Shown here: positions 1 to 7,462 of the stretch, one piece after another | How positions within the stretch are numbered: position 1 is the first letter of the stretch | Layout: every line of letters starts with the position of its first letter | Assembly (NCBI GenBank): GCA_029939535.1 | Contig: JAOZST010000130.1 | Location: 1-10,661 of the forward strand | Reading direction: 5' to 3' | Source: NBML01 sp029939535 | Lineage (GTDB): Bacteria; Desulfobacterota; Desulfobacteria; Desulfobacterales; Desulfobacteraceae | Length of the DNA: 10,661 bases | Translations under genes and position numbers: made by a program | The notes under the pieces: model-generated | Seen by the model: only the letters and a program-made list of their open reading frames with translations | Database searches by the model: none | Told to the model about the DNA's origin: nothing

Positions 1-1639
1 CCGGTTTGAGTTGGATTTTTGTTCTGAATATTTTCCCTCTGGGTGAAAAATTCCGAACAATATTGAATTCCTGGAACTCAACCACCTCCACCTCATCCAT
101 ATTTTCATGTTCTGCGCCGGAATTCAGGGCTTTTTCTTTTAACAGGGTATAGGCAGTTTCAATGAGATCATCTTTTGAATAGGTTTTGGAAATCGGTTCG
201 GCAAAACCCTCTTCATGGGCTGCCACAATTCCCTGTTCTGTATCTGCATTCAGGGAAATTTCACATGTGGTCCTGGCAAGGGCAGCGCCAATGGCATTGG
301 CCACAGAAGATTCTGGTACTGCAATGGTATCAATCTGGTAAAGTTCTTTTATCTTATCTGCAAAAAAGACTGCCGGACCGCCCAGCACTAAGATTTTTAT
401 GGGGCTGAGTTTATAGCCTTCAAGGAAATCATGGACAGTATACACAGGCTGGGAATTGATCACATCAACCATTTCAAAGGTTTTTTTCATTATATCTGAG
501 CAGCATCTTTTAAAGACCTGGTCTGCTGCCTGGATGTCAGAGAGGCCAAGTTCCAGAGCAATTTTATGGATTCCTGCCAGGGCCTTTCCCCTGTCTCCTT
601 CTTTCATCAGTTTTAATACCACCAGAGCATCTGTGGGAGTGGGAATAGAACCGCCAAAAGCCATGGCAGGTCCATGTCTGTCAGGGCCAATGGTCAGCTT
701 TCCTTTGACTGTTCTCAGGGCACTGTCACCTCCAATACCCCTGGAGTCTGTTCTAAGGGATCTTATAAGGCTCTTATACTGGCCCCTCTGGATTCCAACA
801 GGTTCCAGCAAAGGAGCTTTGTCAACCAAAAAGGCTATATCGGTTGTTGTTCCACCAATATCAAGCACAATAACATCTTCGTTTACAGGGGCATGGGGAA
901 TGGCCCCCATGATACTGGCAGCAGGACCCGATAAAACAGTTTGACCTGGAAAATCCATGGAGGATTCAAGGTTCATTGTACCGCCATCTGCTTTTAGAAT
1001 CAGTATGGGAATAGTCAGACCCTTTTCCTCAAGGGATTTTTTGACAGCCTCAAAAAAAGATTTATGCAGGGAAAAAACCGCTGCGTTTAAATGGGTTGTG
1101 GCAATTCTGCGGGGGAAATTTAAATTTCCAGATACATGGTGGCCAAGAAAAATCTTTTTAAAATATTTATTCAGGATTCGCTTGATCAGGATCTCGTGGG
1201 AAGGGTTTCTTACGGAAAATTTTCCTACCACCCCCACATATTCCACCCCGGCTTTTTTCAGTTTCTGGGCAATATCTTTAATCTCCATTTCATTTACCTG
1301 GGCTTTTTCTCTGCCCCTGTGATTGATGGAGCCTGTTACCGGGTAATACTGGTCTCCTGTACGGAAAAATTCAGGATCAATGCCAGGGCCGGAGGAAACA
1401 ATCATACCAACCGGTTCCATATTATGCTGGATAATGGCATTGGTTGTCAGGGTGGTTGAAATTACCACCCGTTTTATCCCATCTGGATCTATGTTATCCA
1501 GCAGCTTTGTGAATCCTGAAAGTACGCAGGAGAAAAGGTTGTCAGGGTCGGTGGATACTTTTACTTTTTTTTCAATGCCCCTGCTGCTGAGAAGAACAGC
1601 ATCCGTATGGGTACCGCCCACATCTAATCCTATTATCAT
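1..1639 (-). CDS. Hydantoinase/oxoprolinase family ATPase (HyuA-like), 3' end outside window
   Basis: I translated the minus strand from the ATG at 1639. The frame stays open for 546 codons to the window edge. The start is preceded by AGGA (1647-1650) with 7-base spacing. The N-terminus MIIGLDVGGTHTDAVLL is the phosphate-binding signature of the hydantoinase/5-oxoprolinase ASKHA fold. Further family motifs are STTLTTNAI (about 61-69), KADGGTM (216-222), LSGPAAS (236-242), LDIGGTTTDIAF (259-270), a Gly-rich RGIGGDS (300-306) and PTPTDAL (333-339). Known members of the family couple ATP hydrolysis to opening or carboxylating amide rings or ketones, usually with a HyuB-type partner. No HyuB is visible here, but one could lie beyond base 1. 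Family A subunits are often longer (about 650-700 residues), though shorter standalone versions exist and this one may end soon after the edge. The family call is firm. The substrate is unknown, and the motifs do not separate hydantoinase, oxoprolinase and carboxylase activities. Confidence 0.88.
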   Translation of the reverse strand, partial: MIIGLDVGGTHTDAVLLSSRGIEKKVKVSTDPDNLFSCVLSGFTKLLDNIDPDGIKRVVISTTLTTNAIIQHNMEPVGMIVSSGPGIDPEFFRTGDQYYPVTGSINHRGREKAQVNEMEIKDIAQKLKKAGVEYVGVVGKFSVRNPSHEILIKRILNKYFKKIFLGHHVSGNLNFPRRIATTHLNAAVFSLHKSFFEAVKKSLEEKGLTIPILILKADGGTMNLESSMDFPGQTVLSGPAASIMGAIPHAPVNEDVIVLDIGGTTTDIAFLVDKAPLLEPVGIQRGQYKSLIRSLRTDSRGIGGDSALRTVKGKLTIGPDRHGPAMAFGGSIPTPTDALVVLKLMKEGDRGKALAGIHKIALELGLSDIQAADQVFKRCCSDIMKKTFEMVDVINSQPVYTVHDFLEGYKLSPIKILVLGGPAVFFADKIKELYQIDTIAVPESSVANAIGAALARTTCEISLNADTEQGIVAAHEEGFAEPISKTYSKDDLIETAYTLLKEKALNSGAEHENMDEVEVVEFQEFNIVRNFSPRGKIFRTKIQLKP

Positions 1640-1879
1640 GGTCCATTCCTGTTCTTATTGCTTTCCCATTTATATTTCCTTTATCAAGACGATACCTGGA
1701 TATCATGATAAAGCGGAGCTTGTCAGAAAAACCAAGTGTTGTCAATGAAGTTTTTCCCAAGTTTTTCAGAATGGCAGGGCATTTCAGACTTGAAATATTA
1801 ATAGATTTAATTTACTTAGTAATGGTTTTTTTAGTTTTAATAATTGAATATTATCTTTGGATTCTTTAGGGGATTTTTT
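1640..1879. other. Divergent intergenic region between HyuA-like gene and crotonase gene
   Basis: These 240 AT-rich bases lie between two divergent starts and should hold promoters for both genes. I see no convincing sigma-70 or sigma-54 promoter and no strong hairpin. On the plus strand a -10-like TATTAT lies about 30 bases before the crotonase start, within the stretch 1840-1860, but has no acceptable -35. A short palindrome ATCATGAT lies near 1703-1710. Small ORFs here are not supported by codon use or ribosome binding sites. Confidence 0.4.
1868..1873 (+). promoter_or_regulatory. Ribosome binding site that fixes the crotonase start
   Basis: AGGGGA lies 6 bases before the ATG at 1880. An in-frame ATG at 1844 would add 12 residues (MNIIFGFFRGFF) that match nothing in crotonases, and it has no Shine-Dalgarno sequence before it. 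The 1880 start is therefore preferred. Confidence 0.75.
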
Positions 1880-2602
1880 ATGGGTGTTATTGAGTGGAAA
1901 AAAGAAAATCAAATTGCTGTGGTAGAAATGTGCAATGGAGCAAATAAACAAAATCGAGAATTTGCAGAACAAATGAATCTATGCTTTGATGAAATATTGG
2001 AAGACAAATCAATATTTTCCATGGTTCTTACATCCAGTGATGAAAAAAATTTTTCCCAGGGGATAGATGTGGAATGGCTGGGACAGAAGATGCAGGATAA
2101 GGATTTTGAAAGTATAAAGGCCTTTATGTATGGGATGAACAATATTTTTAAACGGATACTCTTAATGCCCATGCCTGTCATTGCCGCCATCAACGGGCAT
2201 GCATTTGGAAACGGTGCCATGCTGGCCTGCACCTGTGACTTTAGATTTATGAAGAAAGACAAAGGTTTTTTTTGTTTTCCAGAGGTGGATATCAGTATCC
2301 CTTTTCTTCCTGGAATGATTGCCTTTGTCAGAAAATCCATTCCAGAATATCAGTTCAACGAGATGATTCTGTCGGGAAAACGCATGACAGCCCCTGATCT
2401 TGAGACTAACCACGTGATTGTGAAAGCCTGTGATAATCAGGAAACTCTTATGACAGAAGTCATGGCATTCGCAGGCACCTTCATGAAAAAAAGAGGTATT
2501 TTCAAGGAATTGAAAAAAAGGATGCACCAAGACATCGTCCATATAATTGAGACCAATGACCCTGTTCACATTGATGCCCTGGATTTATTTGTCGAGGAAT
2601 AA
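1880..2602 (+). CDS. Enoyl-CoA hydratase/isomerase (crotonase) family protein, delta3,delta2-enoyl-CoA isomerase-like
   Basis: The protein is 240 residues with a crotonase fold. The two oxyanion-hole segments are FSQGID (58-63) and INGHAFGNGAMLA (104-116). The segment FMKKDKGFFCFPEVDI (123-138) follows, with Glu135 at the usual catalytic position. The first catalytic Glu of true enoyl-CoA hydratases would lie in the GHAFGNGA helix and is not there: Asn111, Gly112 and Ala113 fill that region. A single acid is typical of isomerases, and the pattern 'GHA..G..LA..DF..M..D.GF....E.DI' recalls the ECI proteins of plant peroxisomes. The likely role is moving the double bond of 3-enoyl-CoAs during unsaturated fatty acid degradation in the cytoplasm. 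The exact substrate is inferred. It is divergent from the HyuA-like gene and its stop lies 27 bases from the convergent coaD stop. The superfamily is secure; the isomerase call is moderate. Confidence 0.85.
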   Translation: MGVIEWKKENQIAVVEMCNGANKQNREFAEQMNLCFDEILEDKSIFSMVLTSSDEKNFSQGIDVEWLGQKMQDKDFESIKAFMYGMNNIFKRILLMPMPVIAAINGHAFGNGAMLACTCDFRFMKKDKGFFCFPEVDISIPFLPGMIAFVRKSIPEYQFNEMILSGKRMTAPDLETNHVIVKACDNQETLMTEVMAFAGTFMKKRGIFKELKKRMHQDIVHIIETNDPVHIDALDLFVEE

Positions 2603-2629
2603 ACACCTGTCAGATAAAAACATGAAAAT

Positions 2630-3127
2630 TTATTTGTTCAGCTTGGGGAATTTTCCCATGAGTTTGAGTTTGACAGGTTCAGGTACCATATCTGAAATAT
2701 CCCCACCAAACTGGGCTGCTTCCTTTATGATGGAGGAACTGGTGAATATCCATCTTAACCCTGTCATTAAGAAGACTGACTGAACATCTTTGTGCAGTTT
2801 TCGATTCATCATTGCCATCTGAAATTCATTTTCAAAATCTGAGACTGCCCGCATGCCGCGAATGATGGCAGTTGCATTTTTTATTTTAGCATAATCCACC
2901 AACAGGCCGTCAAAGGTATCCACCTCCACAGGTTTAAGTCCGTTAAAGCTTTGTTTGATCATCTCAACTCGTTCCTGAGAGGAAAATAAAGCTTTTTTTG
3001 ATGGATTGTGTAAAACCGCCACAATGACTTCATCAAATATTTCAAGGGCTCTTTCAATCACATCCACATGGCCATTGGTCAGGGGATCAAAAGAGCCCGG
3101 GTAAACCGCAATTTTTTTTTTACTCAT
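2630..3127 (-). CDS. coaD: Phosphopantetheine adenylyltransferase
   Basis: CoaD transfers AMP from ATP to 4'-phosphopantetheine to give dephospho-CoA, the penultimate step of coenzyme A synthesis in the cytoplasm. The 165-residue length fits the family (about 160). Motifs in order are YPGSFDPLTNGH (9-20), which contains the T/HxGH nucleotidyltransferase signature, IIRGMRAVSDFENE (88-101), and FTSSSIIKEAAQFGGDI (128-144), equivalent to the ISSS region that binds ATP. The start ATG at 3127 has AAGGA about 10 bases upstream and follows the rsmD stop by 17 bases. RsmD-CoaD is a common bacterial gene pair and the two are almost certainly co-transcribed. Codons 3-6 hold a run of ten A residues (MSKKKI), a site prone to slippage. 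The gene ends convergently with the crotonase gene, and I see no clear terminator hairpin in the 27-base gap. Confidence 0.96.
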   Translation of the reverse strand: MSKKKIAVYPGSFDPLTNGHVDVIERALEIFDEVIVAVLHNPSKKALFSSQERVEMIKQSFNGLKPVEVDTFDGLLVDYAKIKNATAIIRGMRAVSDFENEFQMAMMNRKLHKDVQSVFLMTGLRWIFTSSSIIKEAAQFGGDISDMVPEPVKLKLMGKFPKLNK

Positions 3128-3144
3128 TTTGTCAGCATCCTTTA

Positions 3145-3699
3145 TTATTGCCGGTTTTTTAAAAAAGAAATTAATGTCTTTGAGTATTTTTTTTGACGGT
3201 AAATGTCAAGCCCGCTAAATTCATTGGTAAGGGATTCACTATGGGATTGTTCAACAATAATAATGCCTTTTGGAGCCAGTATATCTGCAATTTTTTTTTT
3301 ATCCAGGATTTTTTCAACATATCCCCTGGCATAGGGAGGATCCAGGAAAATAAAATCAAAGGGTTCAGCCAGGAGAATTTCTGGCAATGGCTGCCCAATT
3401 ATATCATGGTGAATCATACTGGCTTTTTCGGCCATTTTGCACAGGGCAATATTTTTTTGTATGGTTGTGCAGGAGTTATGGGCTGAGTCTATAAAAACAG
3501 AATGCTTTGCCCCCCTGCTCAAGGCTTCAAGTCCCAGGGCCCCGGTGCCTGCGAACAGATCCAGCACCCTGGAATCCCTTATGCCGGGTCCCAATATATT
3601 GAAAATAGCTTCCCTGACCCTGTCAGAAGTGGGTCGTATATCATAGCCCTGAATTTGAGCCAGTTTCTTCCCCCTGCAAATTCCACTGATAATTCTCAT
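3145..3699 (-). CDS. rsmD: 16S rRNA (guanine(966)-N2)-methyltransferase RsmD
   Basis: RsmD methylates G966 of 16S rRNA using S-adenosylmethionine during 30S assembly. At 184 residues it has the usual family length. It opens with MRIISGICRGKKL and has RPTSDRVREAIFNIL (22-36), the SAM-binding DLFAGTGALGLEALSRGA (47-64), and the catalytic FLDPPY (118-123) of N2-guanine and N6-adenine methyltransferases. The C-terminal strand region has GIIIVEQS (145-152). The gene ends in tandem TAA stops and is followed 17 bases later by coaD. A 67-base AT-rich gap separates it from the ntrX-like gene upstream. Its start has no good Shine-Dalgarno sequence; the start is chosen because MRIISG is the conserved N-terminus. 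A run of ten A residues lies in codons 135-138 (KKKI). Confidence 0.95.
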   Translation of the reverse strand: MRIISGICRGKKLAQIQGYDIRPTSDRVREAIFNILGPGIRDSRVLDLFAGTGALGLEALSRGAKHSVFIDSAHNSCTTIQKNIALCKMAEKASMIHHDIIGQPLPEILLAEPFDFIFLDPPYARGYVEKILDKKKIADILAPKGIIIVEQSHSESLTNEFSGLDIYRQKKYSKTLISFLKNRQ

Positions 3700-3766
3700 G
3701 GATACTTTTTATGTATAATCCTCATATTTAAATTTTGTGTATAATTCCAAATATAAATATAGTGTT
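3700..3766. promoter_or_regulatory. AT-rich gap upstream of rsmD, possible internal promoter
   Basis: The 67 bases between the ntrX stop and the rsmD start are almost all A and T. On the minus strand TTGGAA is followed 18 bases later by TATGAG, a weak sigma-70-like pair that could give rsmD-coaD its own transcript. The octamer TGTATAAT occurs twice on the plus strand (3712-3719 and 3738-3745), 26 bases apart. I see no hairpin terminator, so read-through from ntrX is also possible. Confidence 0.25.
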
Positions 3767-5119
3767 TTAAGGTTTAGGCATCCTTTTCTTAATATAATGA
3801 ACACTGGTTCCGATTTTTTTTGCAACGGCTTTTAGATCGCCCTTAGCCTGGTCAATTTTCCGGTTGATATACTCCTGTTCAAAGGTTTTTTTTGCCAGGT
3901 GCAGATTATCCAGACCGAACAGCCGCCGGCGTTCAATGGATTTGTCTGAAATGAATTCCGGGTTATAGGGCTGGGGAATATCATTCACACCAATTATTTC
4001 ACCCTTTACCATGATGGAGAGACGCTCCACAAGGTTTTTCAACTCCCTGACATTCCCATGCCAATGGTATTGGTCCAGGAGGTCAAGGGCCTCCTGGGAA
4101 AGGTTTTTTTTCGAGTCTGAAGTCTGTTTGGACAGCTTGTCAAAAAAAGTATCCACCAGCAGGGGAATATCCTCTTTTCTCTCCCTCAGGGCAGGGACAT
4201 GGATGGGAATGACATTGAGCCGGAAAAACAGCTCCTGTCTGAATCTTCCTTTTTCAATCTCCTGTTCAAGGTCTTTGTTGCTGGAGGCAATGAGCCGGAC
4301 ATCCATGTGAAGTGTTCTTCCACCACCAATGCGTTGAAATGTCTTGGATTCAAGGGCTCTCAGGATTTTTGCCTGGGTATTGATATTCATGTCCCCGATT
4401 TCATCCAGAAAAAGGGTTCCACCCGAGGCCAGTTCAAATTTGCCCTTGTTTTTAGAGGTGGCTTTATCAAAGGCCCCTTTTTCATGGCCAAACAGTTCAC
4501 TGTCCATGTTTTCTTCTGGAATCGCTGCACAATTGATAATAATAAAAGGTTCTTCAGGCCTTGTGCTGAATTGGTGGATGGTCCTTGCCACCATCTCCTT
4601 GCCCGTACCGTTTTCACCGGTTATTAAAATGGATGCATCCGTGGGTGAAGCAGCCATTATTTCAGAGTAAAGCTTTTGAACAGCAAGGCTGGTTCCGGTA
4701 ATAGAATTCTTTTCAATGGATTTTTTGCGAAGATAGATATTTTCTTCTTCCAGTTTTCTGAAATTCAAGGCATTGCTTATGGTGACCATGACCTTGTCAA
4801 TGGACAAGGGCTTTTCAAGAAAATCAAAGGCTCCTGACTTTGTTGCATCCACTGCCGATTCAATGGATCCATGACCGGTGATCATGACCACAGGAAGATT
4901 GGGGGAGGTTCTTTTAATTTCCTTTAAGGTTTCAATACCGTCCATGCCTGGCATCCATATGTCCAGCAGAACAATATCCGGTGATTGTGATTCTATTTTT
5001 TTTAATGCTTCATAACCGTTAAAAGCATGCATCACCTCAAACCCATCATCTGAAAGGATTCCCTCAAGGGATTCTATGATTGTTGATTCATCATCAACGA
5101 TTAAGACTGCCGGGTACAT
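3767..5119 (-). CDS. NtrX/NtrC-family AAA+ response regulator with altered GAFTGA loop
   Basis: The protein has 450 residues in three parts. The receiver domain (1-120) has acidic Asp9-Asp10, phospho-acceptor Asp53 in LLDIWMPGMDG, Thr81 and Lys103. The AAA+ domain (about 140-375) has Walker A GENGTGKE (168-175), Walker B GGTLFLDEIGD (233-243), GRFRQELFFRLNVIP (291-305) with the arginine-finger positions, and WHGNVREL (353-360). A C-terminal Fis-type HTH (about 405-447) completes it. The loop that normally reads GAFTGA and touches sigma-54 is GAFDKA (215-220), so the usual sigma-54 contact threonine is gone while ATP-binding parts remain. The protein stops only a few residues after the HTH recognition helix. 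It starts at 5119 behind AGGAAAGGAA and lies 49 bases after the ntrY-like kinase, its likely phospho-donor. Family membership is secure. Sigma-54 activation, and the gene name ntrX, are uncertain. Confidence 0.93.
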   Translation of the reverse strand: MYPAVLIVDDESTIIESLEGILSDDGFEVMHAFNGYEALKKIESQSPDIVLLDIWMPGMDGIETLKEIKRTSPNLPVVMITGHGSIESAVDATKSGAFDFLEKPLSIDKVMVTISNALNFRKLEEENIYLRKKSIEKNSITGTSLAVQKLYSEIMAASPTDASILITGENGTGKEMVARTIHQFSTRPEEPFIIINCAAIPEENMDSELFGHEKGAFDKATSKNKGKFELASGGTLFLDEIGDMNINTQAKILRALESKTFQRIGGGRTLHMDVRLIASSNKDLEQEIEKGRFRQELFFRLNVIPIHVPALRERKEDIPLLVDTFFDKLSKQTSDSKKNLSQEALDLLDQYHWHGNVRELKNLVERLSIMVKGEIIGVNDIPQPYNPEFISDKSIERRRLFGLDNLHLAKKTFEQEYINRKIDQAKGDLKAVAKKIGTSVHYIKKRMPKP

Positions 5120-5168
5120 AAAAATAGTTTCCTTTCCTGTAAGTAATTATTTCTAAAATATAATTGGA

Positions 5169-7382
5169 TTATGCTGGAAGCTCAATGATAAATTTTGCGC
5201 CCTTTGGTTGATTGTCCTGAACCCTGATGACTCCATTGTGGTTTGATATAATGGAATTGACAATTGCAAGACCCAGTCCCATGCCGGATTTTTTGGTGGA
5301 AAAATAGGGCTCAAACAATTTAGTTTTTCCTATGTCGGAAATGCCCTTGCCATTATCGGATATTTCAATTCTGACAATTTTCAGAATTTTATCATAGGAA
5401 ACATCAATGAGAATCATACCGTTTTTATTGACTGCATACACGGCATTGTCAACAAGGTTGATAAATGCCTGTTTCATATGCTGATGATCAAGTTTAAGAA
5501 AGGGGATGCCCTCTCCAAAGTTTGATTGGATATCCACTTTTCCCAGTCCTTCTCGATATAATGCAATGGTTTCCAGGATCACATTTTCGATCCTGTCCTT
5601 GGAAAAATTTGTGTCCGGGAATCTGGCAAAGGTTGAAAACTGGTTAACAAGATTTCGGATCAGATCCACATGCTCAACAATGGTATCGGTACATCCTGTA
5701 AAAATATCATCATTGATCTCTTTGCCGTATTTCCGTTTAAGCCTCTGGGCAGATAGTTTAATGGGGGTCAGGGGATTTTTTACTTCATGGGCAATGCGCC
5801 GGGCTACTTCCCTCCATGCAACCATACGCTGGGCTTTTTCAAGTTCAGTGACATCATCAAATACCAACACAGCCCCGATGTTTTGACCTGCATCATCTTT
5901 CAGGGTGCTGTAGTGCAGGGAAAAATGTTTTGGTGTACCAGATATGCTGGCAGAAATAGGGACCTCAATATTTTTCAGGCCCTGGGATGCCTGGTCATAG
6001 ATTTTATGGGCTGTTTGCAGATAATCCCCTTTGAGTACATGCCTGAAGTTTTTGTTGAGAATACTGGAGCTGTTTATGGCCAGCATGGCTTCTGCAGCCT
6101 TGTTAATGGTCATTATGGTACCGGCATTGTCAAGGGAAATTACGCCGGCTGTAATATGTTTTAACACGATTTCAATATATTGCCGGCTTTTTTCCAGTTC
6201 TGCATTCTGTTGTTTGAGCATTTCTCCGGACATGGCAATCTGTTCCCGCCCTGCAGCCAATTGTCTGGTCATGGAATTAAAGGATTTTATCAGGGTGCCG
6301 ATTTCATCGTCGGTTTGAAAATCAATCTGGTAGTCAAGGTCTCCGTTTGTTATCCGCTGGGTTCCTTCTGCAAATTTCATTATGGGAATGGTAATGGATT
6401 TTGCCATCTGGAATCCGAACCAGATGGAGCAAAATACCACCAATAACGCCACAATGGAAAGTGCAATATAATAGGAGATCTGGGCTGGTTTCTTGGTCAG
6501 TTTGAGCTGCTGGTACTCTTCAACCCCTTGCAGAATTGCCTTGAGGTTTTCTGACAGATCAAGGGAAATCAAGGTGGTGACAACAATGAATCCCTGGGCT
6601 TTTGAAGGTGCAACTCCAAAGGGAATTGTGGAAATAGTTCTTAGGAATTCCCCTTCTTCAATGGCCTGATAAATGGTATTGCTGATTTTTTTTCCCGGTA
6701 TTTTCGTCAGGTCAGTGGTGGTTAAAAGGCCAAAGTAAAGGGGTGTGATTTCATTGGCCAGGGACAGGCTGATCCTTTTGCCATTGGGGGTATAGACTTC
6801 AACAGCCTGGCGGTTGAATGCCCTTTGGATCACCTGGGTATACCGGGTAAGCTGCTTTTGATTTTTCTTTTCCAGCAGTTTTCTTGAGTCAATCTGAAAG
6901 GCTGCTCTTTTGGCAAAAAATTTATTTTGTTCTTCAATATGTTCATATAATTTCTGGCCCACTGCAAGGGAGCTGTTCAATGTCTGTTCCACGGGTGCAT
7001 TAAACCAGAAGGCAATGGAAGTGGAGATGAATTGTATGGAAAAAAAGAAAAGAACTGTTGTGGGAAGCAGAGCCAGGATGATAAATGCTGTTATCAAGCG
7101 GGTTTTTAACCTGGAACCCAGGACATTGTTCTTTTTTTCATAGTACAGTTTTGCAAGGTTTCGAAAGACCAGCAAAAACAAAGTCAAAAGCAGTAGTAGA
7201 TTGATGTTGATCAAAATAAACATCAATACAGTGCTGGACATTGGGAAACCTTTTCCAAAGGGGGTGATCCTTGTTTCAACCATTGTAAGAATCCCCACCA
7301 GGATCAGGATGACCAGAATAAGAAGGCCTTCTTTTTTTCTTCTGGAACGTTTTTCCGTTAAATTTTCCATTTCATCAATCAT
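5169..7382 (-). CDS. NtrY-like membrane sensor histidine kinase (HAMP-PAS-HisKA-HATPase)
   Basis: The protein has 737 residues. Membrane helices lie near 19-36, 49-73, 96-118 and 303-325. The last two frame an extracytoplasmic sensor region of about 180 residues (120-302). Then come a HAMP linker (about 326-378), a coiled segment, a PAS domain (about 400-515), and the kinase core: H-box RRIAHEVKNPLTP (528-540) with His532 as phosphorylation site, N-box INLVDNAVYA (641-650), G1 DNGKG (676-680), F-box region FEPYFSTK (690-697) and G2 GMGLGLA (700-706). This order, with three N-terminal helices before the sensor loop, matches NtrY kinases. The kinase should phosphorylate the adjacent regulator. 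The start could also be the ATG four codons later (7370); neither has a strong ribosome binding site. An imperfect tandem repeat sits across the 7382 start. The signal sensed is unknown. Linkage to lpxC and an exported DUF4390 protein favours an envelope cue. Confidence 0.94.
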   Translation of the reverse strand: MIDEMENLTEKRSRRKKEGLLILVILILVGILTMVETRITPFGKGFPMSSTVLMFILININLLLLLTLFLLVFRNLAKLYYEKKNNVLGSRLKTRLITAFIILALLPTTVLFFFSIQFISTSIAFWFNAPVEQTLNSSLAVGQKLYEHIEEQNKFFAKRAAFQIDSRKLLEKKNQKQLTRYTQVIQRAFNRQAVEVYTPNGKRISLSLANEITPLYFGLLTTTDLTKIPGKKISNTIYQAIEEGEFLRTISTIPFGVAPSKAQGFIVVTTLISLDLSENLKAILQGVEEYQQLKLTKKPAQISYYIALSIVALLVVFCSIWFGFQMAKSITIPIMKFAEGTQRITNGDLDYQIDFQTDDEIGTLIKSFNSMTRQLAAGREQIAMSGEMLKQQNAELEKSRQYIEIVLKHITAGVISLDNAGTIMTINKAAEAMLAINSSSILNKNFRHVLKGDYLQTAHKIYDQASQGLKNIEVPISASISGTPKHFSLHYSTLKDDAGQNIGAVLVFDDVTELEKAQRMVAWREVARRIAHEVKNPLTPIKLSAQRLKRKYGKEINDDIFTGCTDTIVEHVDLIRNLVNQFSTFARFPDTNFSKDRIENVILETIALYREGLGKVDIQSNFGEGIPFLKLDHQHMKQAFINLVDNAVYAVNKNGMILIDVSYDKILKIVRIEISDNGKGISDIGKTKLFEPYFSTKKSGMGLGLAIVNSIISNHNGVIRVQDNQPKGAKFIIELPA

Positions 7383-7407
7383 AAATTAGGGCCATAAATT
7401 AAGGGCC
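7381..7407 (-). repeat. Imperfect tandem repeat overlapping the ntrY-like start
   Basis: Two adjacent copies, ataaattagggcc (7381-7393) and ataaattaagggcc (7394-7407), differ by one A. On the minus strand each copy ends in ATG or runs into one: the proximal ATG (7382) is the assigned ntrY-like start, and the distal ATG (7395) opens a six-codon frame, MALIYD, ending in tandem TGA stops at 7377-7372 just before the alternative ntrY start at 7370. The repeat itself is directly visible. Any role in translation control is speculation. Confidence 0.6.
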
Positions 7408-7462
7408 GGGAAGGTCTGATAAAATTATGGATCGTGTAAAAATAGTTTTGTTTATAATTGGG

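Noticed and set aside
456..944. 162-residue plus-strand open frame
   Set aside because: It is antisense to the HyuA-like gene, whose family motifs span the region. It has no recognisable domain and no ribosome binding site.
1772..1787. Possible sigma-54 promoter (TGGCAGGGCATTTCAG) upstream of the crotonase gene
   Set aside because: The -24 part TGGCA fits, but the required GC of the -12 element is absent at the correct spacing (CA instead).
1909..2569. Minus-strand open frames of 143 and 135 residues
   Set aside because: They are antisense to the crotonase gene, which has clear oxyanion-hole and catalytic motifs and a strong ribosome binding site.
2603..2629. Bidirectional terminator between crotonase and coaD stops
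   Set aside because: Only a weak AATAAA/TTTATT pairing is possible around the 27-base gap. There is no GC-rich stem with a T tract.
4199..4670. Plus-strand open frames of 142 and 108 residues
   Set aside because: They lie antisense to the AAA+ core of the NtrX-like regulator and translate to low-complexity sequence without motifs.
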